Shown: positions 46,751 through 56,593, counted from the first letter of the stretch. The stretch is 64,000 nt of DNA from Arcticibacterium luteifluviistationis (GCF_003258705.1 NZ_CP029480.1:3472001-3536000), one strand, 5' to 3'. Notes: a model not told the origin generated them from the letters alone. Made by a program: numbers and translations.

Positions 46751-48004
46751 TTACCAGTCAACTACTGAGCCATCAAATGCGTCATAAGTTTCTGGACTTT
46801 TCCAATCATGATCAAGTTTATCTGAAATTTTGTCTTCATCTAATTCAACACCTAAACCAGGACCAGTTGGAATCATCAAATGTCCATCTTTTTCTAATTT
46901 AAATGGCGTCTTCAAATAGCCTTCGCCCAAAGAAACTTGCTCTTGAACCAAAAAGTTAGGAATACTTGCTGCCAACTGCAAGCCTGTAGCCAAAGAAATA
47001 GGTCCCATAGGGTTATGAGGTGCTATTTGAGCATAGTAAGCTTCTGCCATACCTGCTATAACTTTCACTTCGGAAATACCTCCTGCATGACACATATCTG
47101 GCTGTAAAATACTAGCCGCTCCTTTTTCCAAAATCTCTCTAAAGCCCCATTTTGTAAAAATCCTTTCCCCTGTAGCAATAGGCAAATACGTGCTCCTAGC
47201 TATATCTGCCAACACATCTATGTTTTGTGGTTGACATGGTTCTTCAATAAACATTGGTTGATATGGCTCCAACTCTCTAATAAGTATTTTAGCCGTTTGG
47301 GGAGGAATACTACCATGGAAATCAATTCCAATATCCATTCCATCGCCTCCTGCCTCTCTCAAGGCAGCAAAGTTTTCAACCGCTTTTTTGATGAATGCCG
47401 GATTCTCAACAGCCCTTGCAGGTCTATCTTTTGAAACTCCAGTTTTTATAACCGTGTAGCCTTCTGCCACTCTTTTTTTCATTTGTTCTGGAGTACTCGC
47501 CCTTCCGTAAATTCGTACTCTATCTCTAGTAGGTCCTCCTAATAATTCGTAAACAGGAACATTCAGAAGCTTACCTTTTATATCCCAAAGGGCGTGGTCT
47601 ATCCCACTTAAAGCACTGGTAAGAATAGGGCCTCCTTTATAAAAGGATTGCCTGTAAATAGCCTGCCAATGGTGCGTCACTGCTCTTGGGTCTTTTCCAA
47701 TCAAATAAGGTTCTATTTCTTTAATTGCGGTTTGAATAGTTTCTGCCCTTCCTTCTAATAATGGCTCACCTAAACCTATCACACCTGCATCTGTATGAAT
47801 CTTTAAAAAGACCCATCTTGGCTTTATTAAAAAAGTCTCAAGCCTTGTTATTTTAACAGCAGTTCTGTCTTCTTTAAAAACCTTTGGCTCTGGTTTTGCA
47901 AAACTCGTTCCTGGAATCGCCATTGCTCCAGCTAGTCCTAAGGAAGATAAAACCTTTCTTCTTGACATTCCGTTTTTTTTGTCGTTCAAATCGTCATTCA
48001 TCAT
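46751..48004 (-). CDS. Exported enolase-superfamily sugar-acid dehydratase, DgoD-like
   Basis: 417 residues. The N-terminus contains a twin-arginine signal (GMSRRKVLSSLGLAGAMA). Mandelate racemase/muconate lactonizing family residues are all visible: metal ligands in GIDFHGSI (Asp), FIEEPCQP (Glu) and ATGERIF (Glu), and a catalytic His in IAPHNPMGP. YKGGPILTSALSGIDHALWDIKGK and LGGPTRDRVRIYGRAS match galactonate dehydratase-type enzymes. The reaction would be aldonate to 2-keto-3-deoxyaldonate, feeding DgoK/DgoA. Export means it acts in the periplasm, unlike E. coli DgoD. Confidence 0.82.
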   Translation of the reverse strand: MMNDDLNDKKNGMSRRKVLSSLGLAGAMAIPGTSFAKPEPKVFKEDRTAVKITRLETFLIKPRWVFLKIHTDAGVIGLGEPLLEGRAETIQTAIKEIEPYLIGKDPRAVTHHWQAIYRQSFYKGGPILTSALSGIDHALWDIKGKLLNVPVYELLGGPTRDRVRIYGRASTPEQMKKRVAEGYTVIKTGVSKDRPARAVENPAFIKKAVENFAALREAGGDGMDIGIDFHGSIPPQTAKILIRELEPYQPMFIEEPCQPQNIDVLADIARSTYLPIATGERIFTKWGFREILEKGAASILQPDMCHAGGISEVKVIAGMAEAYYAQIAPHNPMGPISLATGLQLAASIPNFLVQEQVSLGEGYLKTPFKLEKDGHLMIPTGPGLGVELDEDKISDKLDHDWKSPETYDAFDGSVVDW

Positions 48005-48038
48005 TTTTCTAGGGTGTATTTATATATTAAAACTAATT

Positions 48039-49331
48039 TCAACTCAATTCTTCTAAGGATACTTTGCCAGCCTTTTTAGTCAATAAATGGATAATTAGCC
48101 ATGCAACTAAGTAGGTAAATCCGCAGATAGTAAATAAAATATTATATCCTGCTTCTATATTTCCAAGGGCTTTGTACTTATCTAAAAGCCCACCAATAAG
48201 TAAGGGAAAAAGGATACCGCCAAATGCCCCAGCCATACCACCAATACCCACAACGGAGCTTACTGCCTGCTTTGGAAACAAATCTGATGGTAGTGTAAAA
48301 ACATTGGTAGCCCATGCTTGGTGTAAAGCCACAGCAAAACTGATTAAACCTACAGCCACCCACACATTTCCTGCAAACTGAATGAAGATGACAGAAAGCT
48401 CTAAAACTGCAAAGAGAAACAAAACAGTCTTACGGGCTTTTATGGTTTCCATCCCCTTTTTTATCAAATAAGATGATAAATAACCTCCGCCAATACTTCC
48501 TATGGTGGTAGCGGTATAAATAATCATTAATTCAACACTGAATTTTTTAAGGTCTAAATCAAAAGTAGATGCAAAATAAGAAGGCAACCAAAACAGAAAG
48601 AACCAGTAAATTGGGTCAATTAGTCCCTTACCAGTTATGTATGCCCATGTTTGCGGATATGAAAACAATTTAGACCACTTTACAGGGTTTTTACCTTCTT
48701 CGGTCTCTGTTTCTTCTTGACCAGAGACTATGTATTCATACTCTTCTGCTGTAAGCTTCTTTTGCTTAGAAGGAACCTGATATAACCACAGCCAAAAAAT
48801 CAACCAAACAAAACCCAAGGCTCCTGTAAACCAGAAAACCTCATGCCAGCCATAATTTGCAAGAATAGGCGGTACCAAAACTAAGGCGATCACTACTCCC
48901 ACACTGGTACCGGCATTAAATATCCCTGTAGCTAATGCTCTCTCTTTTTTAGGAAACCACTCTGCCACCGTTTTAGCTGCCGCAGGATAATTCCCTGCTT
49001 CGCCTAAACCAAGCCCTACACGTGCTACACCAAAGCCAAATGCACTTCTAGCTACGGCATGTAACATTCCAGCTACACTCCAAAAAACTACAGTAAATGA
49101 ATATCCCTTTCTGGTACCTACTTTGTCTATTAACCATCCAAAAAACAATAAACCTATAGCATAAGCAGCAGTAAAAGCCATGACGATCTTGGCAAAGTCC
49201 GTCTCCGTCCATTCAAATTCTTGCTCTAATACGGGTTTTAACAAACCAATAATTTGACGATCTAAATAATTGATGGTCGTTGCAAAAAATAGCAATGCTA
49301 CTATGATCCACCTATAATTTTTAATTTTCAT
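48039..49331 (-). CDS. MFS transporter of the hexuronate/galactonate (ExuT/DgoT) type
   Basis: 430 residues, about 12 membrane helices. The first loop has NYLDRQIIGLLKPVLEQEF, as in the anion:cation symporter (ACS) group that includes ExuT and DgoT. FGWLIDKVGTRKGY (loop 2-3) and LGEAGNYPAAAKTVAEWFPKKERALATGIFNAG are also typical. It likely imports a sugar acid, either the aldonate or the 2-keto-3-deoxy product, by proton symport. It lies between the aldolase (7 bp) and the DgoD-like gene (34 bp). Confidence 0.9.
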   Translation of the reverse strand: MKIKNYRWIIVALLFFATTINYLDRQIIGLLKPVLEQEFEWTETDFAKIVMAFTAAYAIGLLFFGWLIDKVGTRKGYSFTVVFWSVAGMLHAVARSAFGFGVARVGLGLGEAGNYPAAAKTVAEWFPKKERALATGIFNAGTSVGVVIALVLVPPILANYGWHEVFWFTGALGFVWLIFWLWLYQVPSKQKKLTAEEYEYIVSGQEETETEEGKNPVKWSKLFSYPQTWAYITGKGLIDPIYWFFLFWLPSYFASTFDLDLKKFSVELMIIYTATTIGSIGGGYLSSYLIKKGMETIKARKTVLFLFAVLELSVIFIQFAGNVWVAVGLISFAVALHQAWATNVFTLPSDLFPKQAVSSVVGIGGMAGAFGGILFPLLIGGLLDKYKALGNIEAGYNILFTICGFTYLVAWLIIHLLTKKAGKVSLEELS

Positions 49332-49338
49332 TAAGGTA

Positions 49339-49977
49339 TTAATCTTGAGTTTTTAGAATGTATTGTTCAATATGGTTTTGTAATTCCTTCCAGTTATTTT
49401 CGGCAATTAGTTTCTTATTAAAAAGCTGACTTCCTATGCCGTATCCGGCCGCACCGGCAGCTTTAAAAGCTTGAATGTTATCTAAACTTACTCCGCCAGT
49501 AGGTAAAAGTTTAATTTGGTCTAAAGGCCCTTTTAAGTCTTTGATAAATGATGGCCCAAGGGCTGTGGCCGGAAAAACCTTGACCACCTTTGCTCCCCAA
49601 GTCCATGCATTATAAATTTCGGTAGGTGTGTAGGCTCCAGGAAAAACAGCCACACCTAATTCCACACATTTTTCAATAACCGCCTTTGAAAGTATAGGTG
49701 TCACAATAAACTGTGAACCTGCTTCTAGAGCTCTTTCTAGATCTGATTCTGAACAAACCGTCCCAGCTCCAACATTCATTAAGCCTTCACTATTTTCAAA
49801 AGCATAAGAAATCATTTCTTCTACTCTTGGCGTGTTCATTGTTATTTCTAGATTAGTAAGACCCACTTTTTTACACACCTCAAAAACCTCCTTAAAATCA
49901 TCAAAGGCTATGTTTCTTAAGATGCCTACTATGGGTACCTGCTCAAATAATTCCCACGAAAACGAGTTATTAGTCAT
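49339..49977 (-). CDS. dgoA: 2-dehydro-3-deoxy-6-phosphogalactonate/gluconate aldolase
   Basis: 212 residues, cytoplasmic. The class I KDPG/KDPGal aldolase pattern is complete: VPIVGILRNI (Arg21), LEITMNTP (Glu44), NVGAGTVCSESD, FPGAYTPTEIYNAW and VVKVFPATALG with the Schiff-base Lys at K133. It cleaves the phosphorylated 2-keto-3-deoxy acid to pyruvate and glyceraldehyde-3-phosphate. The gene overlaps dgoK by eight bases. KDPG and KDPGal specificity cannot be told apart from sequence; the adjacent kinase favours KDPGal. Confidence 0.9.
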   Translation of the reverse strand: MTNNSFSWELFEQVPIVGILRNIAFDDFKEVFEVCKKVGLTNLEITMNTPRVEEMISYAFENSEGLMNVGAGTVCSESDLERALEAGSQFIVTPILSKAVIEKCVELGVAVFPGAYTPTEIYNAWTWGAKVVKVFPATALGPSFIKDLKGPLDQIKLLPTGGVSLDNIQAFKAAGAAGYGIGSQLFNKKLIAENNWKELQNHIEQYILKTQD

Positions 49978-50971
49978 TTAATTTTTTGTTATGAATTTTG
50001 AACACTTCGGACTGACCAGCTATGGTTGATTTTATAAGAATATCGTCCGCCACAAACTGCGTTCTGCTTTCTATTCCTAAGGCTTCTACCGCTTTTTTAT
50101 ACAGCACATTCATATTTTCTCCACCACAAAGAATAATAGGTCTGGAATCTGACGGTAAACTTATATTGCCAAGTTCCTCCCCAATCAACAAACCGCTCAA
50201 ATACAAGGCATTTTCGGGCTTGTCCATTTCACTAAATAGGAAGTTGGTTCTGACCTTAAATAGGTTGACTAGCATACTGCTGTCTTTAGCATCCAAAACC
50301 CCTTTCGAAAAAGCTTCCGAGGCCTTTGGTGTCCATGCTTTAAGCGTTTCTTTAGTAACAGAATTACTTAAAATACTGTACTCAGATAGTATTTGATAAA
50401 GCTCCCCTGTGAGGTAAGTTTGAAAATGGTTTAGTACACCGTTTTTTACAAAACAATGTTTTGAATGCGTTCCAGGTAATATAATAATGGTTTCTTCCTC
50501 TTTACTGAATTCCATTAAGTGAGCGAGCCCCAAAAGCTGAACCTCCTCTCCACGCATGACATCGTGCTTATCTCGTAATCCAGAGATTAAAATAAGTGGA
50601 TTGGGAAAAGATGCGTTATTCTCAAATACTTCCACATCTAAACCAAAGGCATCTCTCACGCCAAAAGGCAAATGGCCATAAGGAAGCTCTTTCATTCCTA
50701 TAGACGATGATGCCATTCCAGACAGTACTATAGTCAAACTATCAATTTCGAAATCGACTTTAGTTTTCAATGCATCCAGATTCTCTGAAATCACCTCACA
50801 GAAAAGACCAAAACGGTCAGACTCCTTCTCTACCTTCTTATTAGTTTTAGCTATTCCATCCTCACTTGTCAACTCAGCCAAAACAGAGTTTGTAGAGCTG
50901 TCAATTACTCTTAATCGGAAAAAACTAGTTCCCCAATCACAACCAATAATTAAGTTTTTTATATGTTTCAT
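49970..50971 (-). CDS. dgoK: 2-dehydro-3-deoxygalactonokinase
   Basis: 333 residues, cytoplasmic. DgoK phosphorylates 2-keto-3-deoxygalactonate at the 6-OH with ATP. Family marks: IIGCDWGTSFFRLRVID (residues about 8-24), SGMASSSIGMKELPYG, LISGLRDKHDVMRGEEVQLLGL, ILPGTHSKHCFVKNG and LYLSGLLIGEELG. It overlaps dgoA and shares the operon with the PQQ dehydrogenase, consistent with a De Ley-Doudoroff-type galactose pathway. Confidence 0.93.
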   Translation of the reverse strand: MKHIKNLIIGCDWGTSFFRLRVIDSSTNSVLAELTSEDGIAKTNKKVEKESDRFGLFCEVISENLDALKTKVDFEIDSLTIVLSGMASSSIGMKELPYGHLPFGVRDAFGLDVEVFENNASFPNPLILISGLRDKHDVMRGEEVQLLGLAHLMEFSKEEETIIILPGTHSKHCFVKNGVLNHFQTYLTGELYQILSEYSILSNSVTKETLKAWTPKASEAFSKGVLDAKDSSMLVNLFKVRTNFLFSEMDKPENALYLSGLLIGEELGNISLPSDSRPIILCGGENMNVLYKKAVEALGIESRTQFVADDILIKSTIAGQSEVFKIHNKKLND

Positions 50972-51011
50972 TTTTATAATGTGCTCCTTTAGTTTCTCCC
51001 TAACCCTGCTG

Positions 51012-53186
51012 TCATTCTATTGAAAAGGCCATAAGTTTTGACCCTCCCTTTAATCCATATCTAGCACCACCGGCGGTTATTACGACATATTGTTTACCAT
51101 TAACCATATATGTAGCGGGTGTAGAATAACCGCCAGCCGGTAGCTGATATTCCCAAACAGTCTTACCTGTTTTAGTTTCTATTGCTCTTAACTTCTCATC
51201 ATAGCTAGCTCCTATAAATAATAGGCCACCTGCAGTTACCACAGGCCCTCCATGGTTTTCTGTACCTGTAACTGGCAAGCCTTTTTTCATTAACTCAGGA
51301 AACTCCCCAAATGGAACTTGCCATAAAAATTCACCCGAGTTCATATCAATGGCATTCAAGTTTCCCCAAAGTGGCTTGATGGCGGGATATCCATCTAAGT
51401 CTAAAAATTGATTATTACCATTATTTAGATAAGGGGGATTGTAAGGGAAAACCTTCCCTTCTTCCGTTTTTATGTTCTCTACCTTATGAACATCAAAACT
51501 TGAACTTTCCTTTGCCAAAAGAAAATCAACAACAGCCTGTCTATCTTTCAATTTTAAGTGCTGAAAAGAAGGCATTCTGCTCCTTCCAGACTCCAGTATG
51601 TTTAATATTTCAGGCTCCTTTAAACGTGCACCAATATTGTCCAAACTTGGAAACGCTTGATTTACTGGCCCACTTTTATCCATTCCGTGGCAAGCACTAC
51701 AGTTTTGATTAAAAAGAGACTCTCCTCTAGACCTCTTATGAGTACCTGAGCCTTCAGACACTTTTCTCATTTGTATCCACCAAAGCATGTTATTACCATT
51801 GACATACATAATACCTTTAGGGTCCGCGGCGGCTCCTCCCCATTCTGCTCCACCGCCTATATGGTAGATTAAAGAACCTTTTTCACTTGGTGGTAAATAC
51901 TTGTTTCCAGAGTTACTATTCTTAAATCTTTCTAACACAAAGGCATGAGACTCTGCTGTTCTATCAGTTATATCTTCTTCTTTAAGAACCTGATTTACAA
52001 AAGGTTTTGGTTTAGTAGGAATAGGCTGTGTAGGCCATGGTTTCTCCCCAGGTAATGCAGGAGATACTGGAACGTCAATTTCTTCAACATCAAAAAGTGG
52101 TTTACCAGTATCTCTATCAAAAATGAAAATAAAACCATCTTTAGTGGCCTGAGCCACCGCTTCTATTTCCTTTCCCTCCTGTGTAACTGTAATAAGTGTA
52201 GGCGGGCATGGAATATCTTTATCCCATAAGTCATGATGTACTGTTTGAAAATGCCATACTCGTTTTCCTGTTTTAGCATCTAGGGCTATTACACAGTTAG
52301 CGAAGAGGTTTTGACCTGGTCTTTCTGCTCCATAAAAATCTACCGACGGAGAACCAGTACCTAAGAATACCATTCCTCTTTTCTGGTCTACCACCATTCC
52401 AGCCCAACTGTTTGCTCCTCCTATTTTTTTATAAGAATCTTCTGCCCACGTTTCGTACCCATATTCGCCAGGCAACGGTATGGTATTAAAAACCCACTTC
52501 AGCATGCCTGATTTAGCATCAAAAGCTCTGATATTTCCAGGAAGGGCACTTCCACCTTCTGAAACCGTAGAGCCTATTATAAACGTGTTGTTATAAATTA
52601 CTCCCGGAGAAGTGGAGCGAATGCTATAATCATTCACATCAAATCCTCGAACAGACTCGTCCCCCAAACCTTGATGCAAATCCACCAAACCATTTTCACC
52701 GAAACTCTCAATCAACTCTCCTGTGGCGGCATTTATAGCCAATAGAAAAGTCCCTACCGTGTAAAGTATACGTTTGTCTCCCTTTTCTTCCCAATAAACT
52801 ACTCCCCGTATAGCATGAAAACTCCTTTTAAGTTCGGGTATGCTATAAGGGTCAAACTTCCATAAATCTTGACCTGTAGCAGCGTTTAATGCGAAAAGCT
52901 TTTGCCTTGAGGTGGTCCCGTATAATATTCCATTTACCACAATAGGTTGATTTTGATTAGCTAGAGGCTTATCAGCATCCACTTCTTCACCCGTATCAAA
53001 TTCCCAAGCCACTTTTAATGACTTCACGTTTTCTGTGTTAATTTGAGCCAACTCAGAATATCGCGTTCCTCCACTATCTCCTCCGTAGTATCTCCAGTCT
53101 ACATTTTCGGATTCTCCAGAAGAGCCACAAGAAGCCAATAGAAACAAAAAGCTCTGGCAATAGATTATGATTAATATCTTCTTCAT
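51012..53186 (-). CDS. PQQ-dependent sugar dehydrogenase with inserted cytochrome c domain, lipoprotein
   Basis: 724 residues. Signal peptide ending in LLASC, a lipobox. Propeller blades of the quinoprotein (PQQ) family are visible (NAATGQDLWKFDP, FDAKSGMLKWVFNT, ALDAKTGKRVWHFQT, HHDLWDKDIP). The heme c motif C496-S-A-C499-H500 sits in a domain inserted into the propeller, with M538 (RMPSF) as likely axial ligand. The propeller resumes after residue 560. Such enzymes oxidise aldoses to lactones or aldonates in the periplasm and pass electrons to the chain through the heme. No PQQ synthesis genes lie here. Confidence 0.88.
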   Translation of the reverse strand: MKKILIIIYCQSFLFLLASCGSSGESENVDWRYYGGDSGGTRYSELAQINTENVKSLKVAWEFDTGEEVDADKPLANQNQPIVVNGILYGTTSRQKLFALNAATGQDLWKFDPYSIPELKRSFHAIRGVVYWEEKGDKRILYTVGTFLLAINAATGELIESFGENGLVDLHQGLGDESVRGFDVNDYSIRSTSPGVIYNNTFIIGSTVSEGGSALPGNIRAFDAKSGMLKWVFNTIPLPGEYGYETWAEDSYKKIGGANSWAGMVVDQKRGMVFLGTGSPSVDFYGAERPGQNLFANCVIALDAKTGKRVWHFQTVHHDLWDKDIPCPPTLITVTQEGKEIEAVAQATKDGFIFIFDRDTGKPLFDVEEIDVPVSPALPGEKPWPTQPIPTKPKPFVNQVLKEEDITDRTAESHAFVLERFKNSNSGNKYLPPSEKGSLIYHIGGGAEWGGAAADPKGIMYVNGNNMLWWIQMRKVSEGSGTHKRSRGESLFNQNCSACHGMDKSGPVNQAFPSLDNIGARLKEPEILNILESGRSRMPSFQHLKLKDRQAVVDFLLAKESSSFDVHKVENIKTEEGKVFPYNPPYLNNGNNQFLDLDGYPAIKPLWGNLNAIDMNSGEFLWQVPFGEFPELMKKGLPVTGTENHGGPVVTAGGLLFIGASYDEKLRAIETKTGKTVWEYQLPAGGYSTPATYMVNGKQYVVITAGGARYGLKGGSKLMAFSIE

Positions 53187-53192
53187 AGCCTA

Positions 53193-54155
53193 TCAATTAA
53201 AAAACTCATAATTAATAGTCCATGTAAAAGTCTCGCCTGGCTGTACTTCTACTTTAGTATAAGGCTCAGGACATGAGGTGGTGGCACAGGCCCAGAAAAC
53301 CATATTATTAATTGGTCGGTCACTGGTAATATGTACTCCTGCCTTTGTTTTCAGGTTTTCAATAAGGATATCATAATCTTTTGAAGTGCTCCCAAAACCT
53401 GTCACCTCACTTGAAAACACACTTTCAGAGGCTGAGACGGCTCTGTTAAAAACAATGGCATTGTCTTCTATGCTTGCCGTGCTTCCAAAACCTTTAACCA
53501 TTCCTTCTGGCTTAATATCAAAAACAAAAGATGTCTTTATATTGGCATTGGTAGGTTCATTGTCAATCATGAAAAAATTGTGATTGTAGACGCTGGTTTT
53601 AATAGCTTTATCTCCTGTGTTTTTGAGACTGTGACTTAATATCAGATTTGAACGCTCCAATTTCATCTTTTTCGAATAATGATAGGCATAGCCGTTTGAC
53701 ATCTTCAGGTTTTGAGTAAACTGAACTTGGTCCTTTCCTACTTTGACTTTTCTTTTTCCATGGTTCTTGATTTGATAAGTTTTAAACCTAGAGTAAGATG
53801 TCTCTTTTGGTTTCTCCAGCTCACCTACGCCTATTTTTAAAAAAGTTTCGCCCACATTAGCTTCATCATACCCAATTACTGTAAACTCTTCAACAGGCCC
53901 CATAATGGCATCATGTAGTCCTTCTTCAAATTTAGGATTCCAAACACCAAAGAAGCTATGACCTCCATATTCCAACTCGGAAACCACACCAGACCAGTCA
54001 AATCTGGTTCCTTGATAATACCCTTTTCCTTCTTTTGGAAGGAGTATTTTAGCGGTAATAAGGCCATTGGAGATTTCTGCATTTGGATATTTTTGACCAA
54101 AGCAATTCACGGCAACAAACATTATTGCAAAAAATATTCTCATTCTAAATTTCAA
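53193..54155 (-). CDS. Exported aldose epimerase (mutarotase)-like protein
   Basis: 320 residues, signal peptide (MKFRMRIFFAIMFVAVNCFGQ). It has the galactose mutarotase-like fold pattern: GYYQGTRFDWSGVVSELEYGG near residue 43, HSFFGVWNP, and SVYNHNFFMIDNEP with candidate catalytic His residues. The end (VEVQPGETFTWTINYEF) is typical of this beta-sandwich fold. It lies six bases upstream of the PQQ dehydrogenase gene. Interconverting sugar anomers for the anomer-selective dehydrogenase is a sensible role. Specificity is unknown. Confidence 0.75.
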   Translation of the reverse strand: MKFRMRIFFAIMFVAVNCFGQKYPNAEISNGLITAKILLPKEGKGYYQGTRFDWSGVVSELEYGGHSFFGVWNPKFEEGLHDAIMGPVEEFTVIGYDEANVGETFLKIGVGELEKPKETSYSRFKTYQIKNHGKRKVKVGKDQVQFTQNLKMSNGYAYHYSKKMKLERSNLILSHSLKNTGDKAIKTSVYNHNFFMIDNEPTNANIKTSFVFDIKPEGMVKGFGSTASIEDNAIVFNRAVSASESVFSSEVTGFGSTSKDYDILIENLKTKAGVHITSDRPINNMVFWACATTSCPEPYTKVEVQPGETFTWTINYEFFN

Positions 54156-54191
54156 AAATAGGGTTAATTCTAAATCAAAAATCGTCTTGTT

Positions 54192-55439
54192 TTACCAGCC
54201 GTGAATAGCTCCGTCTGGACTTTTCAGGTATGGGTGAGGGAATTTCGTTCTCTCAGAAACCTCCATCACAAAATCTGCTTTTTTAGGATTAAATTTCACT
54301 CCTAATCCTGGTGCAGGATTTAGATAAAGCTTACCATCTTTAAACAGTAAATAATCCTCATTAAAATAATCTGGTCTTTCTGGAGCACCTCCTCCTAACT
54401 CCATCATACATCTAGATGGACTGCTAGAGCCTAACACGTGAACCAGAGAAGCGGTGGATAAGGGTCCTGTAAAATGAGGTATCATTCCCGTATAATGTGT
54501 TTCTGAAATTGCTGCTATTTTCTTTAATTCTGTTAAACCTCCAGAGTTTGGCAGGGTGACTCTGGCGTAATCTAAAAGCCTTCCTTCGATGAGTTCGTTG
54601 ATATCCCATTTGTCGCCATATTGCTCTCCAACCGCAATAGGAACGTTAGTCATAGCTCTTACCTGCTTATAAACGCCTTGGTTTTCACTTCTAACAATGT
54701 CTTCAACAAAGTAGGGCTGAAGTTCCTCTAATGCATTACAAACTTTGATACCATCTATTAGGTCAAATCTAGTATGTAGATCAATAGCCCAATTACCTTG
54801 ACCACCCACCGCACTATCTATTCTTTTACAGAACTCGATGGTTTTTTGAACGTTTTCATAAAAATCATAAGGCACATTGAAATCACTGCCACCAGTTGGT
54901 CCTATTCTAAAACAACGTAGTCCCGCTTTGAGACAATCTTCCGCCTGCCCCTCTGGTGTAGTGGCTTTGGAAGCTCTAAAACCTGTAGCGTAACATTCTA
55001 TATAATCCCTAGTAGCTCCACCCATAAGCTCATAAACTGGTACATTTAGTGCCTTGCCTTTGATGTCCCAAAGTGCCATTTCTATAGCACCCAAAGCATG
55101 CAATTTCTCTTTTCCTGGAGGATAAAACATGGTTCGGTACATATACTGCCAAAGGTGTTCTATTCTAAAAGGGTCTTCTCCTATTATCATTTGAGCACAT
55201 TGCTCTATCATGTCTTTACTGCCTCCCTCTCCTATTCCAATAATGCCTCCATCTGTCTCAATCTCCACAATTCCTCTGGCCTGATTAAACAATGGCTTGT
55301 TATAACCAGGTGCTGCGTAGTATCTAATTTTAGTGATTTTAAGTGAAGATGTAGCCGCATAACCACTGGTATATTTTAGACCACCAAGCACCACTCCTGC
55401 TCCTAATATTGATTTCTTTATAAACGATCTTCTTTCCAT
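54192..55439 (-). CDS. Exported enolase-superfamily (MR/MLE) enzyme, function unassigned
   Basis: 415 residues. The N-terminus MERRSFIKKSILGAGVVLGG is a good twin-arginine signal. MR/MLE ligands are present in WAIDLHTRFD (Asp), YFVEDIVRSEN (Glu) and AVGEQYGDKW (Glu), with a catalytic-type His in MIPHFTGPLS. ALGAIEMALWDIKGKALNVPVYELMGG is the usual lid/barrel junction. It does not match a specific dehydratase in my reading; a sugar-acid dehydratase, epimerase or cycloisomerase (as for 3,6-anhydrogalactonate) are all possible. It is 30 bp downstream of lacI and 36 bp upstream of the mutarotase-like gene. Confidence 0.8.
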   Translation of the reverse strand: MERRSFIKKSILGAGVVLGGLKYTSGYAATSSLKITKIRYYAAPGYNKPLFNQARGIVEIETDGGIIGIGEGGSKDMIEQCAQMIIGEDPFRIEHLWQYMYRTMFYPPGKEKLHALGAIEMALWDIKGKALNVPVYELMGGATRDYIECYATGFRASKATTPEGQAEDCLKAGLRCFRIGPTGGSDFNVPYDFYENVQKTIEFCKRIDSAVGGQGNWAIDLHTRFDLIDGIKVCNALEELQPYFVEDIVRSENQGVYKQVRAMTNVPIAVGEQYGDKWDINELIEGRLLDYARVTLPNSGGLTELKKIAAISETHYTGMIPHFTGPLSTASLVHVLGSSSPSRCMMELGGGAPERPDYFNEDYLLFKDGKLYLNPAPGLGVKFNPKKADFVMEVSERTKFPHPYLKSPDGAIHGW

Positions 55440-55469
55440 TTCTAATAGGGTTGAATATTATATCTTAAA

Positions 55470-56501
55470 CTATTTAACTTTCATCTTAGATGACTCTTGC
55501 TGTATTAATTTAGCTTTCATCAAAACTTGCGTAAGCGGTGTTTCTTTATCATTAATTTTATTTAGCAATACATCTACTGCTTTCACTCCCAAATCTTCCA
55601 AAGGCTGTAATAAATAGGTAATAGGGCAATAATACAGCTCAAAAATCTCTGCCTGTCCAAAGCTCACAATGGCGAAATCGTCTGGCACTTTTAGCTTTAA
55701 TTCGTTGATATACCTTAAGCCATTAATGGCCAATCCATAGGTCGCAAACATCAAAGCTTCTGGTCTATTTTCCATCTTTAAAAAACCGTCGATGGCACGC
55801 TTTACCTCATTTTCCAAGTTCTCAAATTCTACCTCCGCTAACCATTCCTTTTTTGCTTCAATTTTATTCTCTTCTAAAGCAGACTGATAACCTTTTATCC
55901 TTTCATGCATATGGTGCATGTCCAGTTTATAAGCTATTAAACCAATCTTATCATAACCCATTTCTATCAAATGTTCACATCCATCATAAGAGGCTTTAAA
56001 GTTATCTGTTGCCACAAAATCTGTATTAAGTCCCGGGAAATGCCTATCCAAAAGGACAAAAGGAATCTTCTTTTCTCTTAGATGCCTAATTTGTTTTTCC
56101 GAGTGCTCAGATGCCACTATAATGAACCCATCCACCTGCCGATTCATCAATACTTTTATTAAATCCCATGCTTTATCGGCCTTCTCGTCACAACTCCCTA
56201 TTATTACAGTATAGCCTTTACGCCTTGCTTCATCTTCCACTACTCTAGCAATATTGGCAAAGAATGGATTAGATATATCTGCTATTACCAGGCCTATGGT
56301 ATACGTTTTTCCGCTTCTAAGGCTTTTTGCTACTTGATTAGGTTCATAATTCAGTTTCTTAGCTATCTCTCTAATTTTAATTGCTATCTCCTTCCCTACT
56401 CTTTTCTCTTTCTCATTTCCATTAATCACATAGGAAACCAAGGCCGTTGAAACCCCAGCTTCCTTTGCGATATCTTTCATTGAAACCTTTTTTGCATTCA
56501 T
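55470..56501 (-). CDS. LacI family transcriptional regulator
   Basis: 343 residues, cytoplasmic. The N-terminal helix-turn-helix (VSMKDIAKEAGVSTALVSYVINGNEKEKRVGKEIAIKIREIAKKLNYEPNQVAKSLRS split at residues about 5-62) is of the LacI type with a hinge helix. The remainder is a periplasmic-binding-protein-like ligand domain (YTIGLVIADISNPFFANIARVVED ... VDGFIIVASEHSE ... FVATDNFKASYDGCEHLIEMG). A palindrome with central CG lies 59 bp before the start, and two more lie before susC. Its ligand is probably a sugar or sugar acid from this operon. Confidence 0.92.
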   Translation of the reverse strand: MNAKKVSMKDIAKEAGVSTALVSYVINGNEKEKRVGKEIAIKIREIAKKLNYEPNQVAKSLRSGKTYTIGLVIADISNPFFANIARVVEDEARRKGYTVIIGSCDEKADKAWDLIKVLMNRQVDGFIIVASEHSEKQIRHLREKKIPFVLLDRHFPGLNTDFVATDNFKASYDGCEHLIEMGYDKIGLIAYKLDMHHMHERIKGYQSALEENKIEAKKEWLAEVEFENLENEVKRAIDGFLKMENRPEALMFATYGLAINGLRYINELKLKVPDDFAIVSFGQAEIFELYYCPITYLLQPLEDLGVKAVDVLLNKINDKETPLTQVLMKAKLIQQESSKMKVK

Positions 56502-56559
56502 GAGGTAAACTTAAATATTGCTTCTAAGTAAAAAAACTATTAAACAATAAAAAAGTATT

Positions 56560-56575
56560 ATTTAATCGGTTAAAT
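56560..56575. promoter_or_regulatory. LacI-type operator O3 before lacI
   Basis: ATTTAA-TCGG-TTAAAT: six-base arms around a four-base centre containing CG, the usual layout of LacI-family sites. It lies between the ManD-type gene and lacI and shares the TTTAAnCGnTTAAA form of the two sites before susC. Autoregulation is likely. Confidence 0.65.
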
Positions 56576-56593
56576 ACCCCATAAATTGACAAT

